From Paramecium pentaurelia (Eukaryota > Ciliophora > Oligohymenophorea > Peniculida > Parameciidae), in NCBI GenBank assembly GCA_905183005.1, contig CAJJDO010000137.1, forward strand, positions 258,885 through 322,884: a stretch of 64,000 nt of DNA, written 5' to 3'. The notes under the pieces were generated by a model. It did no database searches. It saw only the letters and a list, made by a program, of their open reading frames with translations, and had not been told where the DNA came from. The position numbers and the translations under genes are program-made. Below, piece by piece: positions 1 through 12,904 of this stretch (position 1 is its first letter; each line of letters begins with the position of its first letter).

Positions 1-742
1 TCCATATGATATTGCACTTTGATGAAAAATAGTTGAATCATAATATTAAGTGACAAATTTTAATAAAAGCAAACTACATTTATAAATAGCTTTTAATTTA
101 ATACTAACTAATGAGTTTTAAATAATGTCTGAAGAGATATATTTATAATATCTGTATTCTAAATCTCTCATTATATAATCAAAAATCTTAAAGTAATTTG
201 GAACTTCAACTTAATATTGAAGAGTTTATAAAATGTTAAATTAACATTATATTAACATTTGTTCATCCATTTTATCACTACTCAATTCAATCAATTATTA
301 GGATGTTAAAGGGGAAACATCTTTACATTTTGAAGCAAGACTTATACAACAAATACCAATTGCTAATAGTTCCTAATTAGTAAGTAAAAAATTAGTCTAT
401 TAAAGAAATTTATCCAATATTGAGATTGCCAAAAAGTATGTTTCATTTGAAGCACTCTCATAACTTCCCATTACATCCCCCATCCAACATAATAAATTAT
501 GTCGTTTACATTCATCTATGTTATGTTTCTTTAAAGATTCAATAAACTATATTATTTTAAGTTAAAATTACATTTCCATGTTCGATCGTTAATGGATAAG
601 CAAAATGAGTATGTTCATTTTAAAACCAAAAGAACTATTCTTAAATTGTAAAACTATCGACTTTTGGATTTTCATCTTTCATAATTTCAAATTCTTCTTG
701 ATTTAAGCAAATCCAATCAAATTGGATATTTTTCATTTCCAT
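1..742 (-). CDS. Cyclin, 3' end outside the window
   Basis: Cyclins bind and activate cyclin-dependent kinases. The cyclin box is readable. RHNLLCWMGDVMGSY matches the first-helix 'ilvdWm' region, ETYFLAISILDKFL matches 'etlylavsilDrfL', and ELLAIGICCISLASKC matches 'LqLvgvtalllAsKyee'. A helix starting KMDEQMLIQCQFNILQTLQY follows. One 25-nt intron (547-571, GT..AG) restores the frame just before the box. I chose the ATG at 742; the upstream frame stays open but has no other ATG nearby. The C-terminal end of the second cyclin fold runs off the left edge. I cannot assign a subclass. A PSTAIRE-CDK partner is inference from the family. It is the left member of a minus-strand pair with the next gene. 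Confidence 0.85.
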
Positions 743-1017
743 ATAATTTAACTAGTTTTTTTTCTTTGGACTCTTAGGAACCTAAACAATACTTTTAGTT
801 TTTAAATTTTAAGAGCTCTTTTCTAAATTTGTAATGTCGAAGAATTACATTAAGTTATTTAAATTAAAATTACTTCAAGTTGATAATTATTAAATTATAA
901 ATGAATTATAATAAGGTTTTCAAATAATATTAAAACAAAATTGAATACATAAAATAATTATGCATTTCCATATGTCTTAACTTATATATTAATTACAATA
1001 TACAATTAATAACTAAA

Positions 1018-1554
1018 TCAAAATTTTTAAATTGGTAAAAAGACATGACTTTCTTAAAAGACTTCATCAAATTCTTCTGGTTCAGAATTAAGTATATTCT
1101 AATCAGAAAACTTTTCAAAAAAAGATTCTGTTTCTTTTGATGATGAAAATTCTTCAAGAAAGTTTGTACATTATGCTTGTTTTATTATTTCATTTTTATT
1201 TTCTTATTTTCTTTCATATTTTTTTAATCTTTCTGCAATTAAGGCTTTTCTTATTTTTGATTTATTTTTTCTTATAAATTATCTAAGAAATCCCATTTTC
1301 TATCCTTGGAAATCAAACAATGAAGCAATTAATCCAACCTTATTAAAGATAGATGTATAATCTTCTAAGGTTTTTTTTGGAACTCCTACAAATTTTGCAG
1401 CCTCTTTTAAAGAGTAATATTGTTTTTCTCCTTGTTCATTTATTAAACCTTCTAAGAATATTTTCCTCCAGATCTAAACTTTATTATAGGCACTTTCTAC
1501 TAATCTTTCCTTAACTCTTTTAGAATCTACACTTTAAAATTCTGAAATATACAT
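1018..1554 (-). CDS. Small basic protein with a possible HTH motif (178 aa)
   Basis: A single-exon frame of 178 residues begins MYISEFQSVDSKR and ends at TGA 1018-1020. The central part, YYSLKEAAKFVGVPKKTLED, has the spacing of a helix-turn-helix: helix, 'VGVP' turn, then a recognition-like helix. A basic stretch (about residues 95-120) and an acidic, phenylalanine-rich tail follow. DNA binding is inference only. I have the impression that this 'SLKEAAkfvgvPKKTLedY' pattern recurs in ciliate hypothetical proteins, but no search was possible. It is transcribed away from the calcium-channel gene, with which it shares a 593-nt divergent spacer. Confidence 0.7.
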
Positions 1555-2147
1555 GGTTAATTAATATTATAAAATATCGAAGTATGTTATCTCATTTTAA
1601 AATATAGAATAATCTATATAATATTCAAGTCTTTAAGAAATATTAGTTGATTTAATTAGTCAATTTTTAATAAAACAAATGGAATTATAATTAGAGTATA
1701 AGTATTTCTAAAAATTATAATATAAATAAGAATTTCAATAAATTGAATTATTTTTATTATTTCCTAAATGTTCATTTAATATTTTAAATCATATATTGTT
1801 CTTCTTTCATTATAAATTTGGTTAAAAATTAATAAATTAATCAGATTATTTACATTGAAAGATAAATAGATTAATTATGTAAAATTTCTGTAATTATTAA
1901 AATATTTAAACTTAATGGTGTTATATGTTTAAGTAGAGATTTATTGTAAATTGAATAGCAATTTAAATTTAGTAAATATCTATTTTTGGTATTAAAGTTA
2001 TTTTCCAATTAAATCGATAGAAAGGGTAGTTTATAAATTTAGTTATTTGTAAATATATATAAATGATGTATTTATTATAAGGTTGTATATGTTTATGGAT
2101 GTCTATTTCTAATTATTATTAATTTAATCCATCAATAATTATAAATA
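1555..2147. promoter_or_regulatory. Divergent intergenic spacer
   Basis: This 593-nt A+T-rich stretch lies between the starts of the HTH-like gene (minus) and the calcium-channel gene (plus). I see no gene in it. It must hold both promoters, but no specific element can be identified by eye. Confidence 0.5.
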
Positions 2148-5100
2148 ATGTTAAGAAAGATTACTTATGGATGTTAGATATCGTTGTCCTTATGTAGTGA
2201 AAATGAGACCTATCTTTCAACTGACTAACTTAATGATAATTTATTAGTTCATAAGGTAATGCATCAGAATGAGATTCTGAACTTTGAAAAATGCATTTTT
2301 ATGATCATACCTGTTCTAAATCATTTTTGGGTGGGCAAATTAGTAGAGCTAGTTAAAAATGACATTGACAAAGAAATCAATAAAAAGGGTAGTTTAATTG
2401 AGCATGATAGAATCCACAATTTAATCTAGACAATAGACTATAAAATCTTATGAAAACAATCTTGATGAAGAGATGATGGCCAATATTTAATGTTTCCAAA
2501 AACTACAAGACACTTCATTACTATTTGGAACTTCCACTTTTCATTTAGTTCACAAAGATTCTCTACGATTTGTAATGATTGATCAAGAATCAGTTTAATT
2601 AGTGGAATTTCCAACTGATTACACAGTATTACATTTTCAACCAGTTTATTAATATCAGAAATAGATCTCATGTATTTTAGATTAGGAAACTGTAACATTG
2701 TGTGCTGCAAAATCAATATAAAATAGAAAATGTTATTTAAGATTAATTTCTAAGGATTAAGCAGATTAAGTGTCTTCTACATAAATAAATCCAACTTATT
2801 TAAAAATGAATTTATATAGTAGTTTATAAGAAAATGAGGATTTATTATATGCAGGAGATTTGATTGCAATAAATTTAAGTGAAACAAATGTACATAATAA
2901 ATCATATTATTTAAGTTATTTTTGAATGCCAAATAACCATATGATACATTTCATGAAATAGCTGAATATTAGATATAAAGATTATAAAATTAATTAACTT
3001 CATTAACATTAACAAAAATTATATATGAAGATCTAAAAGTGACATTTGATGATGTAATAGAAAGAGTAGGTATGAAGAGAATTTAGAAACTTTAAAGTAG
3101 TTCATATTGGAAAATAGAAAAAACAAATGGATAAGGAGGATAAATATAATTTTATTAATTAGTTAGATTTAAACATAATCAATCCTCTAGATATTTGGAA
3201 TTATTAAATGGTGATCCTATTTTAACAAATTAATTAAGCAAATTATCATTATTTATGTTGATACCTATAGATGAAGGATAAAAGGTATTGAAAAAGGATT
3301 CTTATTTTAAAATACAACATTATTAATCTGGAATATATTTGTAGGATCATAATAATAAATAAGAAAATAGAAATATTAATATTTTAAGATTAAGAAAGAT
3401 AGGAGATTATGAAGATACTGAAACTAAATTACTTTAATATTCTGTTAAGATTTTTATTGAAGCAATAGAATTATTATAAGAAATTAATGATCAAGAAATT
3501 AAATGTTCTTCATATGATATTAAAAATAAAGAAGGTGAGATTAGATTAAAAATTAAGTTTTATTTTATTTATTAAAAAGTTAAGTAAATATTAACATATG
3601 TAAGTGATTTTTTGATGAATAAATTAATTTTTAATTTATCTCCTAATTAAAAATATAATTAAATATCATTCATTAGATAAGATGTAATAATTTCATTTTT
3701 CATATTAATTTTAGTCATTTAGATAAGAACCTCTATTCCCTCTTATTTGTTTATTGTTTTAAATGCTAAAACCAGAATTAGTTGAATAAATTGCATCAAA
3801 TGATAAAGATTTTTTTGAAAAAGAGGAGAAATTCTATTAGAGTACTAAAAATATTAATAGAGCAGATAGAGATGAAGGAAGAATTATTTATTATTATAGC
3901 TTATAAATTAAAATACTATAAGTATAATTAATTGAAACTATTAACATTGTATATAATTATCAATATATATTTATAGATTTGTAAAGACAATATTGAAAAT
4001 TAGAATTGCTTTTTTTAGTTTTTACCCATACTCCATAAACATATAATACTATATCCTGAATTTATAGCCATTTTAAATAGTCTTGTTTGTAAAAATCGTT
4101 TCTTTCTAGAAGATCTCTCTAAAATTAGAAAGAGTATTATATACTTATTTATTTTTTATTAGTTTCATCAAAAAAACAAAATAAAAATACATTCATTCTT
4201 GAATGGTTGACAGAAAAAGTATCATTAAGTTCTACTGCTAAAACTGAAATACCTTTTAGTTAAAAAACAGAAATTTTACATTTTTTAGCTGCATGTTGTT
4301 CTTTTGGAGTAGAGGCAATATTTGCAAATTAAGAGATGGTTTTTAAGACATTAATTAATAAAAAGAAAAATATTACATTAATGAAATGTGTAGTAGATGA
4401 TGAAAAGAATATTATGGTTACTTGCAATAGTAAAATAGGATAAGTATCTATTAAATTTGAATCTTATTTTGAACATGCTCATAAAAATTCAAATCCACAT
4501 TTTTAAGAAGAACTTAATTTTTTAAAAGCTTAATTCTTTTTATATTCATAATTATGTTTATAGAGAAATTATGATTCCATTAAATATTTTGGAGAACAAT
4601 TTAGTGACAATTCCCTAGTTCCATTATTAAATAATAACTTAATTGATCCTGAATTGAGAGCCCATTTAATTGCTCTCTGTAAAAACATCTACTTAGATAG
4701 GGATCCTTTAATTTCTCAAGTAAAACCAACCTTAATTCGAGTTAATATTAGCAATAGTTAAACATTTTTTGACAATATGTTTTATGAAGATGAAGATGGA
4801 ATTTTTGATAAAGTAGAATTAGAAACTAAATCTTTATACTATGTTATTTTACAATTCAAAGAGATATTAAGTTCTTATCTAAGATAAATGGTGAAGAATC
4901 TACATGAATAATAACCATAGAAAGTATATAATCTTCTTACTTTACAAATTATGAGAATTTTATTTATGTTATTATAATTTGGATGGTTTTCTAAATAAAG
5001 TGATGAATTTAATAATAATAGAATGGATGATTCAAAAGAAATTGAATATGCATTAGAAAGATTAATTTAATAATTGTCATTATTACTTGAATATGATTTT

Positions 5101-8100
5101 GATTATTAAAAGGCTCATTCTAAATTGAAATCAAAAAATGTTAATGAAAAATTAGCAAAAATTATTAAAATATAATCTTTAAAGTTCTTTAGAAAAACAG
5201 AATAAAAGAAAATCAATAAGAGTAGCATCGAGACAATTAGAGATCCACTTTTAAGAAAATTATAGAATGTTAAAAGAGTACTTAATAGATTCTATAATAA
5301 AACATTTAGTGCTCAAACTAATACTTCAGATTATGAAATTGAAATAAAGATAGAGATATGTAAAATATTTTAATATCTATTGGATATGAGATTAGACTTT
5401 ATGATTGATAATGCAATTGCTTTTTTTACTAATACATTTTTGCCTTAAATTTTAAAAAAGTTCTCACATTCAGAAAAATAACAATTACGTGATTCTTCTG
5501 AAAATAAAACTAATTTATAACATCATATAGTTTATTATAGATAGAAATATTTAACATCTTTATAAGGATTATTAAGAGAAGATCTTCTTAAACCAGGATA
5601 AAAGAAGTTTTAATAAAGAGGAATAAAAGATCATGTATAAATAAATAGAATAAGACATTTTGATAGAATTATTGATCGTCCATTTGTAGAAGTTTTATTA
5701 AAAGGATTTTATTTTGCAAATGATAATGTGTTATAAAATCATATTGTAGAATTAATTGAAAGATATTAAAATTAAAGATCTGAATTTTGTAATTACTTAA
5801 AGTAAATATAAATGATAATGACAAATAATTTATAGATTATTTATAGAACTATGTACATTTTAGTTTAAAAGCTTAAAAATAATGTTCAGAATTCTTAAAT
5901 TTGGTTGCGTTTGGATATTCCAATAGCATTAAATGAAAAAAATGAAGAAACAATTGAAAAAGTATTAGAGAAATTAGTTGAAATTTATACAATAATATCA
6001 AAAAATGAATCAAATGAAAAATCAGTAAGAAGAATATTCTTAAATTGTGGTGGATATTAAGTTGTATATTAATTAATTGTAAAATGTTTATCTGTAATTG
6101 ATGTAAATATGAATATATTTGAATGCAGTTTTGAATTAACAGAATATGATGAATAGAAATAATATTAATAAGAATTAGTAGAGAAGATTCTATCAATATT
6201 TTAAGCATGTCTTAAATTAATAGGTTTATCTGTTAGAAATGATTAATAAAATTAAGAGTAATTTATATTATTATTATTATAGGTATGTTCTAATCAAATT
6301 AGCAAGACCATTATTAAGATATAATATGGTTAATTTAGGTTAGATAGAATTAATAAATGAGTTATTTTCTAATAATCATAATTTATTACCTTTAGTTAAT
6401 TCAAATGATTTGTATTAGTTATTAGAATATGTCAAATTATATGGGAAATATTAATCATTTATAGAACTATTTACATCCATTGTTAGAAATAAATAATGTT
6501 AATCTCTCTATAAAGATATCTATTAAGCTTTAGTATAATGTGAATCAAAAGACATAAATGTAAATCTAATGGATAATAACATTTTAGCCATTCTAAGATA
6601 ACTATAACTTTTAGAAATTCTATCCAAATTAACCTAATATTGAAGAATTTCGTTAGAGTTTTCTCAAAATAGTAGATGTGGTCTTAATACATGATGATAG
6701 AGCAGCATTATCAGTAAAAATGTTGGAAGTACTTGATTTCACTGATTTGACATCATATTTTTTAGAAAAGACTTAGGAAATGAGAAATACAAACTTAGAT
6801 TTAGAATTATAAGATAGCATAACAAAAGTAAATTATATCTATATATAGATTAAATTTGTAATTTGTAGAATAATAATTACTTTATCAAAGAAGAAAAAGA
6901 AATTATTATTAATTCATGAGAATTATTTTCTATAAATTATAAGTATTGAAGCATAATGGCTAGAATAATAAGAGTTTTTGTAAATATCTGCTAAGACTTA
7001 TATTGTTGAAGGATTATTACCATTAATAAATACATATAATGAATATGCAAATAAAAAGAATTCTTTTAAAACAGACATAGCATAAATTAGAAGTTATGCT
7101 TTAAGTGTTTTAAAATAATATTCATAATTAACTAAAAATAGTGATACTTCAACTAAATATTAAGTTCATAGATTGGTAAAAGCATTTGATTTAAAACTTC
7201 CTGATGAAAGAAGTGAATCAGATTCAGATTAAGAAGGATTAATGAGTGATATAAATGGAGAGACATTTAAAACTGAAAAATTTGAAGAATATTAAATAAC
7301 TGATGGTAGTGATGGTTCAGATTAAGGTTGTAATGATTTAGAATTATGGGAATTCTTTAAGAAATTATTTGATAATAATCCAAAAATAAAAGAATTAACA
7401 GAAACTGATCAATTAGCTTAATCAATTTGGCATGTAAGTGATATGTTTACTAGTGATTTTTGGGGAGATAAAGAAAAGAGACAATTAATTCTTACTAATA
7501 ATGATATGTTATAAAAGATTTTAGCTTTTCTTTAATTTTGGAAATCAAATAAAGCATCAAAATAAAGTGCTATTTTTGCATTAAAGTTATTAATACAAAT
7601 AATAAAAATTGATTAGAATAGAATAAAAATACTTGATTAATTAGGAGGAACTAAAATAATTTTAACATTAATTTGGGAAGAGAATGAAAGTGAAAATGAT
7701 TACATCATTTAATTATTGATTTTAATTAAAGAACTTATGTCTTGTAAGTAAGTATAAAAGACAACCTTAACATTTTTGAGTCTTGCTATTTCTAGTGACA
7801 AATTCTTTTAAAAAATGGAAATGCTTTTAACAATAGAATAAGATTTAAAAATATGTACTTTAGTATTATAAATAATGGAATTGATGTGTAATGATAATAA
7901 TAAAGAATTATAAAATTTAATTCGTTATTAAAAGAATAATAAAAAGTCATATGATCTTGTTTAATAGACAATTAATTATTTATGTTCTTTAGATGTTAAA
8001 AATAATTATGAATAACTTATTTAATGCTTAAAAACTCTAAAATCTTAAGCATATGCATGTAGACCAAATTAAACATTAGTAGCTAATTCAAAATTTGTTG

Positions 8101-10204
8101 AATTCTCTATTAAAGTATTAAATGACTCATCTCTAAAATTATAATTGGATGATGTACAAATAATTTAATTAAAACATTAATGTTTAATTATTTTATTAGT
8201 AGTTGCTGAAATTAATACTAAAGATGATTATATTGTATAGAAATTAAAAAAAATAGTTCCTAAAACAGTGTTAATTTAACATTTTGTAAATGTTTATAGT
8301 CAAATGGTGAACTTATTTGGTGAAGATAATTACTCTAAATTAATATTTGTAAATCAACCCAATTTTATTATGGAAAGTGGATTTAATGCATATATTTTAT
8401 ATGTGATATTATCAGAATTAAATTATGTAGTTGAAGATTTAGAAGAATTTTAAAAAAATAATGATGAAGGATAATTAGTATAGGATTTCTTAAAGGATAA
8501 TATATTAAATGAATTATCAAGATTAGGATAATCTTTAATGAAACATGGATTGGAATAATTAAATTAAATCAAATAATAATTTAGTGGATAAGTTGAAGAA
8601 AAGATGAATATAATTAAAAAACATGAAATGATGCATAAAGCTTTTCAATTTTATAAAATTAATACATTATAAGTTGAATTTGTAAAAGATGATGTACTTT
8701 ACCTAACATATTTTCCTAAACAGCCATGTTTCTACTTATTAAGATAAGAAATTAAAAAAAAATTCTTGGATCAAGCAGATAGAACAAGTACTAAAACTAA
8801 AATAATCAGTCTGGTTAACTTTGTAGATTCAGCCTATAAATTTATGTTGCATTAAGAAGCTCTTAGAGATTACTTTAAGAAACACAAGTTTTTAGAGATT
8901 CTGGCTAGAAGAGGTAAATTATGGATGTAACTTGCATTCTATAATGGATTCTTAATAAATTTAATAATAATTTTAAGTTATACACAATTAGCATTTCCAC
9001 CTGGATATAAACCAACAGATTCTGATGTAATTTAATATTATCGATTAAATGAACCAAGATTTTTAGGAGATTATAATAATACAAATACTAAATATTATTT
9101 AATGATGTTGGCTTATTTAAATTTAGCTATAAAGTAATATATATTTATATTATATTAGTTTTATGGTTTTGTTTTTTTATCTCATTGACAAAGCACCTGT
9201 TAAACTATAATTTGTTTGGAATGCTTGGCATGCATCTTCACTAATTGGACACTTAATTTCTGGTTTAATTAAAGTGATTATCTCAATCATTGTTTTAGTC
9301 ATTGATTTCGACATTATATACTATATTCTTTAGATAGCGTTTAATATTATTGGAATTACAATTCATCCATTTTTTTTGGCATTTCATTTAATTCATATTC
9401 TGTATTTGGAACCACTCATACCAATATTAAAAGCTGTTTGGTTGGCTAAATTTAAATTTATTGGATTATGGTTTACAATTGTACTTTTTGAATATTGGGT
9501 AGCCTTAATATCTTATGTTTATTTCTTTGAATTTTTCATTACTGATAAAAATCAAAATCTTTGTAATCATTTATGGTAATGTGTTTATGTCACATTTGAT
9601 TGGACATTTAAAACAGATGGATCTGTAGGAGGTAGATTCATGGAAAATATAGGAGAATAAGCTGAGGAAATGTATATGAGCAATCTCAATAATTATTATG
9701 GTAGATTCTTCTATGATAATATTGTAAATATCATCATAAAATTATGTATCATAAATGTTCTATTGGCTGTCATTATTATTTCATACTCAGAGTTGAGATC
9801 AGTATAAAAGTAGAAGGAAAAGGATTAAAATCATAAATGTTTCATTTGTGGTATAGATAGACTAGTTTTTGATAGAACTAGTCAAAACACAGGATTTTGG
9901 CATCACATTAAAGTTGAACACAATATTTGGAATTATCTATTCTATATGTGTTATTTGAGAATGAAATAATCAGATTTTAATAATGGTGTTGATAATTATA
10001 TAAGAGCTAAACAATAAGCTAGTGATTATTCATGGTTTCCCATAAGAAGAGCTAAAGCACTATCTCTTAAGTTACAACTCCTTGAAAGTGTCAATCAAAA
10101 AGTAAATTATTATGTATTATAATTAGAATGCAACATCAAAGTCTAAACTAATTGGCTTATTTCATTCCTTAAGAAGACTTGTTTGGATTCATAAATAATT
10201 CTGA
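2148..10204 (+). CDS. IP3 receptor / ryanodine receptor-type Ca2+ release channel
   Basis: These are tetrameric Ca2+ release channels of internal membranes. Near the N-terminus NFEKCIFMIIP matches the IP3R 'dClFkvcP' region. MIR-type segments follow (DTSLLFGTSTFHLVHKDSLR; SSYWKIEK..QLVRFKH..SRYLEL), then RIH-type helical repeats (CKDNIENQNCFFQFLP). A six-helix-type membrane region starts near 8920. The C-terminal signature is diagnostic: CFICGIDRLVFD, then TGFWHHIKVEHNIWNYLFYM. Eight introns of 25-31 nt restore the frame: 2890-2915, 3684-3714, 3949-3976, 4134-4162, 6258-6282, 6560-6587, 9134-9158, 10102-10126. A 21-nt in-frame intron at 6828-6848 is possible. After the eight are removed the length leaves remainder 1. 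This matches one frame break at TGA 2451-2453, where skipping one base continues IP3R-like sequence. The pore filter is unusual (DGSVGGRF, not GGGVGD). About 2,610 residues, a normal size for the family. Confidence 0.93.
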
Positions 10205-10301
10205 TATATTACTTAATATTTAAAACGTATCAATATTTAATATTAGTTATTTTTATATTCAAAAATCAATAAATATATAGGTTTTCATATTCAGATTAAC
10301 C

Positions 10302-11150
10302 ATGATTTAATAAGAAAAGGTATATAAAAATACAATTCAATTTATAGAAGTCATGCAAATATATAAGGCAAAAAAACTTATAAATTGATTAATATAATAT
10401 ATCTAAAGAAAATCTGAGTATGAATAGTGCATTAAAAACAGAGAAAACTAAAAAAATTAATAAGACAATGTATATAATATTATTAATCCAGAAATTAATG
10501 AAAGTGACTGGTTTCAATTAACAATTACAATAATAAATAAGAGTTCTAGGAAGATAACGAGTAATCATAATCAAAAACATTATTCATTCTTTCATAATCC
10601 CAAGTATGATATAAATTTATTGAATTAAATTAATTAATTTTCTAAATTGGAATAGAATATTTAGCAGAATTGTGAGGGTATATTGAAAATAATTCAATAT
10701 CTCCTTTTGAAGACAATTACAATAGAGCTTATTATAATAGTATAATTTCATAGAGTCAACAATTAAAAGACTAAATTCTATTTCTATTATCCTAATAATA
10801 GAAGTAATTCGATTATTTAATATTCTCTTTCTGGAGGTGATATAGAAATATAAATCTTTAATAATTTAGAATATGATGATGATTTCTTTATATTCTATTT
10901 TAAAACAGTTTGGTGTCCATTCATTCTAACATAACATGATTAATCCTTATGTTTTTATGTTCAAAGGTATAAATATTCATTCAATAATTTTAGATTTGGA
11001 GGATTATATGAGAAATCAGTCTTTCTCTGTTAATAAGGTAAGAAAACCTATAATTTTTAAAGATTTATTAGAATACTAATCTATTATACTTTATCATCGA
11101 TGATGATAACGAATATATTAGAGGACTCTTAAAAAAGATAGACTAGGTGA
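10302..11150 (+). CDS. Degenerate CCCH zinc-finger-like gene, model uncertain
   Basis: The recognisable part is FKTVWCPFILTQHDQSLCFY near 10895-10970. It has the C..HD....C spacing of a CCCH finger (compare 'C..fr...HDw..CpyaH' fingers). The final histidine position reads Gln (CFYVQ), so zinc binding is doubtful. The start at 10302 needs a 28-nt intron (10320-10347). A further intron near 10470-10505 and a 27-nt one ending before FGGLY are plausible. Between about 10680 and 10830 two frames look equally coding and I could not find one clean splice pattern. It may be a decaying gene or a badly resolved model. RNA binding would be the usual role of the family; here it is only inference. It begins 98 nt after the calcium-channel stop. 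Confidence 0.4.
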
Positions 11151-11270
11151 TTCTTGAGTAAATACCAAATTTAGTTGAATTATCTTATGAATTCTCTTTT
11201 TCATTTTTTAACTTATATATTAAGTTAAAAAAAAAAGAAAAAAGAAATTCTCATATTTTATTTATATTTT

Positions 11271-12075
11271 ATGCAATAAAAACTTTCGAGAGCTTAATTG
11301 ATTAGTCATTATAGGTAGAAGCCTATTGAATAAATGCCTGAATCTTTCAAAGCATTATGCCAATAGTATCCATAAGCTTTTAAAGCTCTAAGCCAGAATC
11401 CATATTAGACTCGACCTATACGTGGTTTCAATTAAGGTTAGTTTAATAAATTAAATTAGAAATTCTTGTATATTCAAGTAATTGTGCTACTCCTCTCAAA
11501 ACAGCTGGTGTGTATTAAAGTGGAGGAGGAGATTTATTTCGATTTGATGAATAATAAATACTCACTCCATAACCAAAATAATCAAATACTTTTGATTGGA
11601 GTTAGTAATAATTACAAAGCATAAAAAAAGAAATAGTATTTAGTAGGAGTATTCCTGGATAAGTTAATTATTTACTTTAAAAAATATGGTATTATGTGGA
11701 TGATTACTTAAAAGTTTAGGGTATTATTTTTGATGTACATTAGGTCCTTTCAGTTCAATATAAATGGACAATTGGTATCTAAAAGGTTATTTTGATGACA
11801 TTTTAAGAATAGGATTTAAGCCTGAAAATTCGGAGAGCTTTATTAGAATTTATTAATTGAAAACTTAAAAATAATCCAAAAAGGTTTTAAAACTATTAAG
11901 AAGAGGATCTTGTCCACCTTCTATAACTGCATAACAAGAAGCAACAATTTAATTAAAACCGACAGTCTAATAATAATAACAATAATAAAAATAAGATATT
12001 TAATAATAAATTGAAACGCAAAATATAGACAATGCCCCTACTATAAGAGTACCTACTTTAAGAAAAAAAAAATGA
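11271..12075 (+). CDS. Conserved-looking protein of unknown function (252 aa)
   Basis: I do not recognise this protein. Two introns (11437-11459 and 11721-11743, both 23 nt) give a 252-residue product whose spliced length is a multiple of three. The second intron is supported because it changes a stop-rich frame into the sensible sequence FSSIQMDNWYLKGYFDDILR. The N-terminus is basic and Gln-rich. The middle is aromatic (WYYVDDYLKVQG; NWYLKGYFDDIL; GFKPENSESFIRI), suggesting a small folded domain. The tail has a seven-Gln run and ends in RKKK before TGA. There is no signal peptide or membrane segment. Unlike the calcium-channel gene it shows no sign of decay. Confidence 0.7.
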
Positions 12076-12904
12076 ATTGTAAAGTTAGTATTTAGTTTAA
12101 AATAAATAAGTTTTAATTCATCTTTTTAATTATGAAATTTATAAATATTTTTAATTAATGTAATTAGTAATTTTAGTGATTGATGTAAAATTATGTATCA
12201 AAGTATTTTAAGGTAAAATTGAATTATACTTTTATTATAAGAATATGGAATACATGATTTTATGATGAACTGTTCTAATAATAATTTATACATTAACTTC
12301 TTAGTAAGAAATTGTATTTAAATCATTTTGATATTAAGTTATCCTATAAAGAATTTTTGAAATTAATCATACTTACTAAATTAAAGTCAAAATGATTTGT
12401 AATTGAGTAAAATTAATGAAAATATATTGATTATAATTTATTTAAAAATATTTAAGAAATATACATCAGATAGAATAAATATGAATCAATAGATTATAAA
12501 TAATAATTTAGAGTTTAATTAAGGATATTATCAATAATTTTACTGTTGTATACCTTAAATTCTGTTTAATATTAATTACAATAAATATTTGATATGTTTT
12601 TAAATGATTATAAATTTATAATTTCTATATTGCATAAATCTAAATTTTAATTTACATCTATGATTTTAATTGATTAATCTTACATATTTTATATTATTAT
12701 ATAAATTTTAAATAATGTATTAATTAAAGACATCATAATAGAAATAATAATTTTGTACTTATAAGAGAATTCAAGTTTTTATTTTTCATAAAATGTAAAA
12801 AGTATCTTATAATATAAGTGAACACTAAAAGTTAACTCTTTTGTTATTAAGTTTAATTCAAAAGTAATTTGATTATTATTCCATTAATAAAATTAATTCT
12901 CACG
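12076..12904. other. Intergenic, no gene seen
   Basis: This is 829 nt of A+T-rich sequence between the unknown 252-aa gene and the SAPS gene. I find no ciliate-code frame with coding character on either strand. It holds an imperfect inverted repeat with 12-nt perfect arms (12320-12331 and 12387-12398, 55-nt loop), probably chance at this base composition. Confidence 0.5.

Noticed and set aside
2400..2460. Uncut TA-bounded internal eliminated sequence as cause of the IP3R frame break
   Set aside because: No pair of TA dinucleotides with the usual TAYAG-like ends frames a segment whose removal restores the gene. A single surplus base explains it fully.
2438..2716. Minus-strand standard-code ORF of 92 aa
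   Set aside because: It lies opposite the IP3R N-terminal exons. The plus strand shows MIR-type homology here, so the minus frame is a shadow.
5873..6208. Minus-strand standard-code ORF of 111 aa
   Set aside because: Opposite the helical repeats of the channel gene. Its Ile/Leu/His-rich composition is that of antisense A+T-rich coding DNA.
12320..12398. Inverted repeat with 12-nt arms
   Set aside because: Low complexity and a 55-nt loop. At this base composition such arms are expected by chance, and no element features accompany them.
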